Virus record (IMG/VR): IMGVR_UViG_3300044640_000629
Span: 1 to 21,150 of that record
Reading direction: 5' to 3' (one strand)
DNA from: a virus
DNA length: 21,150 nt
Positions 8,351-18,200 of the stretch are shown here, in pieces. How positions within the stretch are numbered: the stretch's first letter is position 1; each line of letters begins with the position of its first letter. Position numbers and translations under genes: made by a program. The notes beneath the pieces were generated by a model. The model saw nothing but the letters and a program-made list of their open reading frames with translations. It was not told the DNA's origin and did no database searches.

Positions 8351-8806
8351 ATGCCACAATATATCGGATTCAGCACTAAAGACTCTTGTAAGCCCAAAAC
8401 ATCCAACGATGTTAGTATTAGTGGCATCGACGGCGGCCCTGGTGGTATCCAAAAGGGTATTGTTTGGGGTAAGAAATATAGATTATTAGATTCTCAGTTA
8501 GTAATACAAGATTTCGTTAATGCATTGAATATTCCATTAGGAAGTAAAGTTGGTCAGCCGGGATATGGTACTAGACTTTGGAACTTTGTCTTTGAACCTA
8601 ATACCGCAGACGTACAATTTCAATTAGAATCTGAGATTCGTAGAGTTGCGTCAAGTGATCCTAGAATTAATTTAAACTATGTTAAAGCGTTCCCCCAAGA
8701 AAATGGCATATTAATTGAAGTACAGTTAGCAGTAGTGCCATTTAATCAAGCGGCAGTAATTAGTGTCTTCTTTAACCGCGGAAATAACACGGCTACCCTC
8801 ATATAA
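8351..8806 (+). CDS. 25: Baseplate wedge protein gp25-like
   Basis: 151 residues (T4 gp25 is 132). gp25 is the small wedge subunit, related to TssE of type VI secretion, that binds the gp6 dimer and helps start sheath assembly. The core is recognisable at residues 58-135: LNIPLGSKVGQPGYGTRLWN with the GYGT turn at 71-74, FEPNT at 81-85, a helix QLESEIRRVA, then DPRINLNYV at 103-111 (the usual 'epRv-l' position) and two final strands. About 35 extra residues at the N-terminus, Gly-rich (GIDGGPGG), precede the family core. The ATG follows an AAGGA site; the upstream in-frame codon run reaches the TAA of the spike gene, so no longer start is possible. Genes for gp25 and gp6 are adjacent here, unlike in T4 but common in other myoviruses. 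Confidence 0.85.
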   Translation: MPQYIGFSTKDSCKPKTSNDVSISGIDGGPGGIQKGIVWGKKYRLLDSQLVIQDFVNALNIPLGSKVGQPGYGTRLWNFVFEPNTADVQFQLESEIRRVASSDPRINLNYVKAFPQENGILIEVQLAVVPFNQAAVISVFFNRGNNTATLI

Positions 8807-8830
8807 GTAAAAACCGTCTTTTTTGATAAT

Positions 8831-8838
8831 GATAAATA
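8831..8838 (+). promoter_or_regulatory. Probable T4-type late promoter (GATAAATA) for gp6-like gene
   Basis: GATAAATA, followed by TA, lies in the only sizeable intergenic gap (8807-8857), 19 bases before the gp6-like ATG. A start of transcription about 6 bases downstream would leave room for the AGAGA ribosome site at 8846-8850. Match to the late promoter consensus of T4 and cyanophages is by eye. Confidence 0.45.
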
Positions 8839-8845
8839 TATCAAA

Positions 8846-8850
8846 AGAGA
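8846..8850 (+). promoter_or_regulatory. Shine-Dalgarno site for gp6-like gene
   Basis: AGAGA, a weak purine-rich match, sits 7 bases before the ATG at 8858 and supports that start. Confidence 0.45.
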
Positions 8851-8857
8851 AACTTAT

Positions 8858-11800
8858 ATGGCCACCAGTTCACGACAATCAGCACTATTTGGAACAAACG
8901 ATTGGAAGACTATCTACCAAACGTTCAGAGAAGCAGACTTTAGAAGTTATGACTATGAGACTTTGCGTAAAAGTTTCATCGATTACTTGCGTCTGTATTA
9001 CCCGGAAACATTCAATGATTATGTTGAATCTTCTGAATTTATTGCCCTACTGGACGTTATGGCGTTCATGGGACAAGGTCTTGCGTTCCGCAGTGACTTA
9101 AACGCACGTGAAAACTTTATTGATACCGCAGAGCGCCGTGACTCTGTTATCAAACTTGCCAATCTTGTAAGTTATACACCTAAAAGAAACATTGCTGGTC
9201 AGGGTTATATCAAAGTAACAAGCATTACTACTTCTCAAAATCTCACAGATATCAATGGTGTAAACTTAAGTAATATTCCTATTTTGTGGAATGACCCTGC
9301 TAACCCGAATTGGCTAGAGCAATACAATACTATTTTAAATGCGGCAATGATCGACTCACAAAGAATTGGTCGTCCTGGTAACATCTCAGAATTGTTGGGA
9401 GTTACTACAAGCGAATATGCATTACAGATTCCACCTAACTCGTTGCCAATTGTTCCATTCAAGTCAACTATTGATGGTCAGTCAATGAGTTTTGAACTTG
9501 TTAGCGCAACATCAATGGATGAAGATTATGTTTATGAAGTTCCACCTGCACCCTCAGGTAGATTTAATATTCTTTATCGCAATGACAAATTAGGATTTGG
9601 TAGTCCAAATACAGGATTCTTCTTTTACTTTAAACAAGGGTCATTGCAAAATTTTGACTTCAATTTACAACAACAAATTTCAAATCAAACTATTGACATT
9701 GGTACTATTCAGGGTGTCAATAACTCAGACACATGGTTGTATCAATTAAACAATGATAACACTAGAACACTTTGGAGAAAAGTAGATAACGTTTATGCTG
9801 ATGCATATTTGCAAACTGAATTTTCTAATAAGAAAATTTATTCAGTTAACTCACGTTTCAATGACCAAGTAACTTATGTGTTTGGTGACGGAGTATTCAG
9901 CGAAATTCCAGTTGGCAACTATCGTGCTTATGTTCGTGCAGGTAATGCATTAACTTATACAATTGAACCTAGCGAAATGAATGGTGTTTCTGTATCATTC
10001 TCATACGTAAGTCGTTTGGGAAGAGTAGAAACATTAACTATGGGTCTTGAACTAACCACAACTGTTTCTACTGCACAAGCACGTGAGACAATTGCTAACA
10101 TTAAACAACGTGCCCCTACTCGTTACTATACACAAAATCGTATGGTTAATGGCGAAGACTATAACAACTTCCCATATACATTGTATAGTTCAATTATTAA
10201 AAGTAAAGCAATTAATCGTTCAAGTGTTGGCGTATCAAAGAATTTAGATTTACTTGATCCAACAGGTAAATATTCAAGTACAAACAGTTTTGGTAGCGAC
10301 GGTGCATTATATCAAAATGATACTGATGGATTCTTGTCATTAACTATTAATAATACCAGTGACGTTATTGCATTCTTTACAGATACACTAGCCGCGGCAT
10401 TAGCAGATAACAATGCTACACAATATTATATTCAAAATTATACTAGATATTCTGCACCAACAAGTCCTTCTGTATTTTGGAGAACTAGTTCAGTAGATTC
10501 AGGAACAGAATCTGGTTATTTCTATACAGTAAGCGGCAGTTTAGAATCACCAATGTCAGTTGGAACATTCTCAACTAGTAATCTTAAGTATATCACAACT
10601 GGTGCAATTTGTAAATTTACTGCACCTTCAGGTTTTTACTTTGATAATAACAATAGACTAGTAGCAGGTATTGCCCCAGCCGGATATTATAATTATATTT
10701 GGACAACAGTATTAAATGTTATCGGTGACGGTAGTAATAATAGTGAAGGTAGTTTTGCAAACGGATCAGGCCCTATTAGATTAAATGGCTATGTTCCTAA
10801 TGGTGTTACTCTTTCACAGATTATTCCTGTGTTCGATAACTCATTGTCAACAACATTGATTCAAGAATGTATTATTAGAATGGAATTACAACAAGACTTT
10901 ACTCTTGTTTTTAATAACGCATTAACTATTAATCAGGAACGTTGGTCAATTCAAGCATTTACTAACCCTAATTATTTTGTAAAGTTCACTAGCGTTGGCA
11001 ACAATCGCTATACTATTACTTACAAGTCATTGACTTATTACTTTGGTTCAGTCGCAGATACTAGATTTACTTTTGCAAGAGATGAACTAGTATACGATCC
11101 ATTTTCAGGTAAGATCATTCAAGACTTTATTAACATGCTAGGTGTTAATCCACAATATAATTCAAACAATCCAATTGGTAGAGATACTAAAGTAAATATT
11201 TTAGGACAAACAGTTGAATCAGATGGTTATATTAATGACTTCCAAGTAGAAGTTGCGGCAACTGACGTTAATAATCGTGAATTGATTTTAAATCCAGACT
11301 TCTTTAGTGATATTACTGGTTACGTAACCGGTGGTGCCAATATTGGTGTATATGTTTTCTTTGAAACAGTAGAAGATGCAATTAGTTTAACACGTGAGTA
11401 TATTATTCCAACAACAGATGTTATATATCAATATGGAACTAAGACTCAGGTTGAAGTTGTAAAGTATGACTATCCACTAGGACAGTTATTCTATGCATTT
11501 ACTGAAAATAAATTTTATAAATCTGTACAAGATCAAACAGTTACTACACCATTTTATATTATGACTGAACAGCCGCAATATAATATGAAGCCTGGTCGCC
11601 AGGGATTAAGTTTCCAATATAGACACAATTCAAACAATACTACACGTATTGATCCTGTTACAACTAACATCATCGACTTGTATGTTGTTACTCAGGCTTA
11701 TTATACTGCTTATACAAATTGGATTACAGATACTACAAATACTATTCCAGAACCTGATAGACCAACTATCAGTGAACTATCAACTGAGTATAGTCAAGTA

Positions 11801-12220
11801 CAAAATTTTAAAATGTTAAGTGATGCAGTGATTGTAAATAGTGTTGTCTTTAAACCACTGTTTGGTCCTAAGGCCGATAGAGCATTACGTGCCACAATTA
11901 AAGTTATTAAAGCAAGCAACACCAACGCAAGTGATAGTGAAATCAGAAGTGCAGTCTTATCAGCAATGAACACTTATTTCAATGTTAACAACTGGAACTT
12001 CGGTGACACTTTCTATTTCTCAGAATTAAGTGCTTATCTACATGCTGAATGCGGTGAACTTATTAGTTCTGCGGTACTAGTACCCAACGATCCTACACAA
12101 CCCTTTGGAGATTTGTATGAAATAAAATGTATGCCTTACGAAATTTTCGTAAATGGCGCTACAGCAAATGATGTATTGGTCATCCCAGCACTCACGCCCG
12201 CTGAATTACAGGTAAGATAA
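8858..12220 (+). CDS. 6: Baseplate wedge protein gp6-like, enlarged
   Basis: 1120 residues. gp6 dimers form the inner ring that joins the six baseplate wedges; the family is related to phage P2 gpJ and TssF. Residues about 57-111 carry the strongest signature: ESSEFIALLDVMAFMGQ, then DLNARENFIDTAERRDS, then LVSYTPKRN. A middle landmark is RAPTRYYTQNRMVNGEDYNN (about 415-434), followed by GVSKNLDLLDPTGKYSSTN. The C-terminal domain (about 1025-1120) has NNWNFGDTFYFSELSAYLHA and ends in a PYEIFVNGA segment. T4 gp6 is about 660 residues, so roughly 460 residues are extra, mostly in the region 480-950, which is rich in Tyr/Asn/Thr beta-type sequence. Preceded by a late promoter motif and AGAGA. 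The next gene starts 8 bases after its TAA. No internal stop or frameshift is seen. Confidence 0.88.
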   Translation: MATSSRQSALFGTNDWKTIYQTFREADFRSYDYETLRKSFIDYLRLYYPETFNDYVESSEFIALLDVMAFMGQGLAFRSDLNARENFIDTAERRDSVIKLANLVSYTPKRNIAGQGYIKVTSITTSQNLTDINGVNLSNIPILWNDPANPNWLEQYNTILNAAMIDSQRIGRPGNISELLGVTTSEYALQIPPNSLPIVPFKSTIDGQSMSFELVSATSMDEDYVYEVPPAPSGRFNILYRNDKLGFGSPNTGFFFYFKQGSLQNFDFNLQQQISNQTIDIGTIQGVNNSDTWLYQLNNDNTRTLWRKVDNVYADAYLQTEFSNKKIYSVNSRFNDQVTYVFGDGVFSEIPVGNYRAYVRAGNALTYTIEPSEMNGVSVSFSYVSRLGRVETLTMGLELTTTVSTAQARETIANIKQRAPTRYYTQNRMVNGEDYNNFPYTLYSSIIKSKAINRSSVGVSKNLDLLDPTGKYSSTNSFGSDGALYQNDTDGFLSLTINNTSDVIAFFTDTLAAALADNNATQYYIQNYTRYSAPTSPSVFWRTSSVDSGTESGYFYTVSGSLESPMSVGTFSTSNLKYITTGAICKFTAPSGFYFDNNNRLVAGIAPAGYYNYIWTTVLNVIGDGSNNSEGSFANGSGPIRLNGYVPNGVTLSQIIPVFDNSLSTTLIQECIIRMELQQDFTLVFNNALTINQERWSIQAFTNPNYFVKFTSVGNNRYTITYKSLTYYFGSVADTRFTFARDELVYDPFSGKIIQDFINMLGVNPQYNSNNPIGRDTKVNILGQTVESDGYINDFQVEVAATDVNNRELILNPDFFSDITGYVTGGANIGVYVFFETVEDAISLTREYIIPTTDVIYQYGTKTQVEVVKYDYPLGQLFYAFTENKFYKSVQDQTVTTPFYIMTEQPQYNMKPGRQGLSFQYRHNSNNTTRIDPVTTNIIDLYVVTQAYYTAYTNWITDTTNTIPEPDRPTISELSTEYSQVQNFKMLSDAVIVNSVVFKPLFGPKADRALRATIKVIKASNTNASDSEIRSAVLSAMNTYFNVNNWNFGDTFYFSELSAYLHAECGELISSAVLVPNDPTQPFGDLYEIKCMPYEIFVNGATANDVLVIPALTPAELQVR

Positions 12221-12228
12221 GTATAGAT

Positions 12229-15200
12229 ATGGCTACAAACAGAGTAAGAACCCTTAATTTTCTCCCAGAGATTTTTCAAACTCCAACTAATGCTGAGTTC
12301 TTAGGAGCAACATTAGATCAGTTAGTTAATCCACCCAACACAACTAAAATTCAAGGTTATGTTGGCAGTAAGTTTGGTTATGGTGTAAATGCCAAAGACT
12401 ATTACGTTATAGAACCTACCAAAGTTCGTACTGACTACCAACTAGATCCGGGCGTTATCTTCACTAAAACTAATTCTCCTGTTGCTCAGGATTTTATTAC
12501 TTATCCGGGCATCGTTGATGCATTGAACCTTCAAGGCGCAGTAACAAATAACAATAGTAGATTGTTTACTAGCCAATTCTACTCATGGGATTCGTTCACT
12601 GACCTAGATAAAATCATTAACTTTAATGAATACTATTGGTTGCCTACTGGCGCACCCGCCGTAACAGTAGCGTCTGCTACAGTGTTTGCTACAAACGATT
12701 TCGTTGTTACAGACTTAACTAATGGTTATAGCATTAGAAGTTTGGGTTCAGAATCGGGAACAATCAATCCAACTCTTACATTATTAAGAGGTGGTACATA
12801 TCGCTTCTTAGTTAATCAGCCATCACAATTTTGGATTCAGGGTGAACCCGGAGTTACTGGATATAGTTTAACACAACCTAATTTGCCAGTACGTGACGTA
12901 TATGGCGTATCAAACAACGGTGCAACACAAGGTGTAGTAACATTCACTGTTCCATCTAAAAATGCACAAGATGAATATAATTTTCCAGGCAACAATGTTG
13001 TAGACGTTGTAAGCACAACTCCTTTCTCTGAAATCAATAGTCAACGTCTAGCCGATGTTGGTAACATTGATGGAATCACAGCCCTTGAAGGCTTGCGTGT
13101 CATGTTCTATGAAACTGGCGTGCCAAATGAAATTGGTTATGTACAAGCATTCTTTGGTGAAACAAACTATGATACAAACAATGACTTAATTGTTCCTCCC
13201 CTAACACTAACAATCGCTAGTACTACTACAAGTTATCTACAGTTAGCATCAGGTGATACTTCTGTATTAACTGAAGGACAAACTGTTACCTTTGATAACC
13301 CTGTATTTGGTAGCGTAGTTGGTGGAAACATTTATTATGTTAATAACATTTTAAGTTCTACTACATTTACAATTGCATCTGAACTAAACGGACCAGATTT
13401 GGTATTAACTGTTGGTTCTGGCGCAATGACTATGAATGCTAATCAGGGCTTGTATGAAGAAGGCTTCTACACAAATGTAGCCGAAAACTTTTATCGTATT
13501 GAATATGTAGGTGATCCTTCTGACCCAGTATTAAGATTGATTCCAGATGGTCTAATCCCAACAGAACAACGAATCACAGCCGCTTTTGGTACTCAGTGGG
13601 TTTCTAGAAACTTCTATCGTAACACTCTAGGTGTAATCGCATTGATTCCATATATCTCTGCTCCGCTTGATACATTGTATTATCAAGACGGCACAACTGC
13701 TAGTAAAGTTGGTGTCATTCGTATTATCGAAAGCAATTTAACTAACACTATTAATGTTGAAGAAGATATTTTAGGTAAAACTAATTACACTTCAACTAAT
13801 GGAATAGTTTTTACTAACGGATTAAAAGTAGAATTTGATGGTGATGTTATTCCCGCAAGTTACTTAAGTGGTCAATACTATGTTGAAGGTGTAGGTACTG
13901 CGATTGAATTAGTGCCAGTAGACTCATTGGTATCTCCGGAAGACTTTGCACTAAGTTCATTTAATCCATATGATATTTTACCATATGACATTGGTAACTA
14001 TGACAGCAACTTGTTTGTTCCAGTTGATCCTGACTATATTACAATTGCTAGAAATGCAATCAGTAGAAATGCATGGGCACGTAGTAACAGATGGTTCCAT
14101 ATCGATGTAATCAATAATACTGCGTCATACAATAACAATCCAAATATTGTTACTACCTATGCAACGGCTGCAAACAAAGCAAAACGACCAATCATTGAGT
14201 TCTATCCAAATCTTAAACTTTTTGATTCAGGTTCATATGGTAAGAGAGCAATCGACTTCATTGATACTAGAACAACTGATGCATTATCAACAGTTTCTGG
14301 TTCGGAAAACTTTTATCCAGATGTTGAAGTATACACAGCATACACCGCATCTATCACACCATTAACAACTACTACTGCTACAATTGCTGTTCCAGCAAGT
14401 GATATCAGCGGTGCATTTCAAGTCGGGATGTATATTGCTGACTCACTAAGTGTGTTACCAACTAATACTCAGATTACTGCAATTAGTGGAACTACCACGT
14501 TAACACTTAATGTCAATTGGCCAACCGCAACATCAATAGGAAGTACAACTAATGTTTCTATTATTGGTACAGATACAACCGTAAACAACTATGCGTTATT
14601 CCCAGAAGCACGTATTGTGTTTGCGGCTGATACTGATTTCAATGTACGAAACAAAATTTACGTAGCAAACTTTTCAACACTTACTCCTAGTTCAACACCC
14701 GTCATTACATTGACTGTTGCTGAAGAAGGTGAATGTTTACCTGATGATCAGGTAGCAGTACTGCGAGGTTATAATTATCAAGGTAAATCATTCTACTATA
14801 CTGGTGTAGAGTGGAATCAAGCACAACAGAAAGTTACTGTTAATCAAGCCCCGTTGTTTGATATCTATGATGATAATGGAATCAGTTTGGGTGACGTTGA
14901 TGTTTATAGAAGCACATCATTTGCCGGATCTACATTGTTTTCATATGGCATTGGTTCAGGTTTGGACGATTCTATTTTAGGTTTCCCCGTACGGTACTCA
15001 TCAATTGATAACGTCGGTGATATCAGTTTTGATGTTACTTTGAACAGCCAAACATTTGATTATGTTCAGGGTAGTAACTCAATTACTGCAAAAGTAAACA
15101 CAGGTTATGTTCACAATTATGTAACACGTGGTAACTATGTAAGAGAATTGGGATGGCAGACCGCTGTTGCACCAAGTGAGCAGTACCAAAACTTTAGTTT

Positions 15201-18200
15201 TGATTATGACATTGCTAACCCAGCAACAACATTTACATGTGATGTAGCCGCATTGCCTGATTTGGCTACAGATGAAAAAGGCTGGCCAAGAATTCAAGTA
15301 TACATTAATAACAACTATCTAAATCCTAGCGATTATGTGTATACTGTTGGTACAAACACAACTACTATTTCACTAGGTGTTACGCCGGTTGAATCAACCG
15401 TAATTCAAGTGCTAGTGTTAAGCGATCAAGTAAGCAGTACTGCTTACTATGGTATCCCTATCAACTTAAATAACAATCCCTTCAACCAAGACGTAACTAC
15501 CGCAAATGTCGGTGATATTCGTTCTCAGTATAGAGATATCTTTATTAATGCACCTAACACAACTGGTGAAATTTTTGGATCAAACAATTTTAGAGATTTA
15601 GGAAATCTTGTACCATATGGCACAAAGATTATTCAGAATAGTGCTTCACTTGCATTACCGGGTACATTCCTGCGCAAACAAGAACACAACTTATTTGATG
15701 CGTTATTATTCAACGGTCGTGAATATGTTAAGTATAAACAATTACTTGTTGACACTGTTAACAATACCGATTATGTTCAACGTTACACACCTGCTACAAT
15801 CTTAGATTTGGCATTAGATGCAATTACTGCATCCAAGAGTGAGTTACAGGCATTCTTTTGGTCAGACATGTTGCCATCAAAGGCTCCGTTTCGTAGCAAC
15901 ACATATACGTTTAACAATGATCTAGATAATGCAATCTATCCATTAACTAAAGTTTATAACTTTGATTCAGCAAACTATGAAGGCGTGTTAGTTTATTTGA
16001 ATAGAACAGTAGATGGTATTCCACTACAAAAGCAATTGCTTAAGGGACAAGAATACATTATTAGTTCTGATGCACCATCATTAACTGTAACTATCAATTT
16101 GCTTGCCGGCGACAAAATTACTATTAATGAATATAATCAAACATATGGTTCATATGTTCCAAATACACCTACTAAGTTAGGATTGTACCCTGCGTTTGAG
16201 CCACAAGTTGTACTCGACTCAGATTACATACAGCCTACATATTTTATTAAAGGTCACGACGGATCATACACTAAATTATATGGTGACTATAACCCAACAA
16301 CTGGCATTCTAGTTGACTTTAGAGACCAAGCATTGCTTGAGTTTGAAACTAGAATTTACAATAACTTGAAGTTAAGCACTCTTGTTCCAATTGAACGTTA
16401 TGAAATTGTTCCTGGATTCTTTAGAGATTCAAGTTATTCATATGCTGAATTCTTAGAGATTTATTCAAGCGGTTTCTTGAATTGGGTCGGTCAAAATCGA
16501 ATCGATTACAAGACTCAATATTTCAATCGTTTGGATGAATATACTTACAACTATACCAACAGCGGAAACAAGTTAACAAGAACTCCAATCGAGCAAGGTT
16601 ACTGGAGAGGTGTATACGAATTTTTCTATGACACATCTACCCCTAACGAAACACCTTGGGAAATGTTAGCATTTGTTAATCAGCCGGACTGGTGGACAAG
16701 TCGTTATGGCCCTGCCCCGTATACAAGCGATAACGGAATTCTATGGGGTGATTTAGAGTTAGGTTTAATTTGGAATAATGGTAACCCATATATTCAACCT
16801 GAACTAGCACGTCCTGGCTTATCAAACATTATTCCAGTAGACAGTAATGGAGACTTGGTATCACCGTTCGTGTCTATCGTAGGTAATTATAATCCAAACA
16901 CTTTTCAGAAAGATTGGAAAGTTGGTGATGATTCTCCGGCAGAATTTTCATATCGCAGAAGTTCTACATACCCGTTTGATTTAACAAGAATTTTTGCATT
17001 GACTCGCCCTGCTGAATTCTTTAACTTAGGTGTAGACTTAGACAACTACAAGTATAACGAAGAATTCAACCAGTATCTAGTTAATAACAGAAGTCATTTA
17101 GTTATCAGTGACATAGAAATCTATGGTAATGGTACTGCCAAAACTTCATATATCAACTGGATTGTTGACTATGAAAAGCAGTTGGGAATCACTGCAACAC
17201 AAAACATTACTACACTACTAGACAATTTAGATGTTCGTCTAGTATATCGTCTTGCGGGTTATAGTGATAAGACCCTTCTCAAGTTTTACGTTGAGAAAGG
17301 TACACCTAACTCACGCAATGCTTCATTGTTAATTCCAGATGAATCATATTCAGTATTATTGTATGACAACCAACCCTTCGACAGACTATCATATAGTTCT
17401 GTGGTCATTCAACAAGATCAGGGCACATGGTCAATCTATGGTAATGGGCAAACATTCGCATACTTCAATATTTTAAATCCAATACAAAATGGAAACTTCA
17501 ACAATATTCAAGTTGAAAATTTAAAAGTAAAAATTGCCAAAGATTATACAACAACAGAAACAGTTGTACCATATGGTACAAAATTCTATAGTGTACAAGA
17601 AGTAGCGCAGTTCTTAATGAGTTATGGTGCATGGCTTGTTGATAGGGGCATGGTTTTTGAAGAGATTGAAAACGGTGTAGGAATCACGTGGCAACTAATG
17701 GTACAAGAATTCTTGTACTGGACACAAACTGGTTGGGAAGATGGTAGTGTTGTTACATTGAATCCATCTGCAACTGTTATCAAAGTTGATAAAGAAAGCA
17801 CAATTGTACAGCCATTGACTTTACAGCAAACTAACTTTGTTCTAAATCAAAACTTGTATCCAATTTCAATTAATCAACTGTGTATCACACGTGATGATAC
17901 TGCATTTAGAGCGCATACCCTAAATCAGGGTGATACAATGTCATATGGTCAATTTGATTTAAGTAACTTTGAACATGGTATTGTGTTTGATAATACTACT
18001 TTGTTTAATGATATCATTTACAATCTTGTTACCGGTCTAAGACAAAATCGTGTCACGGTGCGTGGTACAAAGACTGCTGAATGGAACGGCACCGTAAATG
18101 CATATGGATTCATTCTAAATCAAGATAATGTAAAAGAGTGGGACACTACTGTAAAGTATACCAGAGGTGAAATTGTTCTATACAAGAACAAATACTGGAC

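Noticed and set aside
8809-8824. A5-CCGTC-T6 hairpin after the gp25-like gene as a terminator
   Set aside because: The stem would be only A-T pairs and the U-run is part of the stem itself; too weak to call a terminator.
8823-9101. Forward open frame overlapping the start of the gp6-like gene
   Set aside because: It needs a TTG start within the promoter gap and its product has no family features, while the overlapping gp6 frame has diagnostic motifs from residue 57 on.
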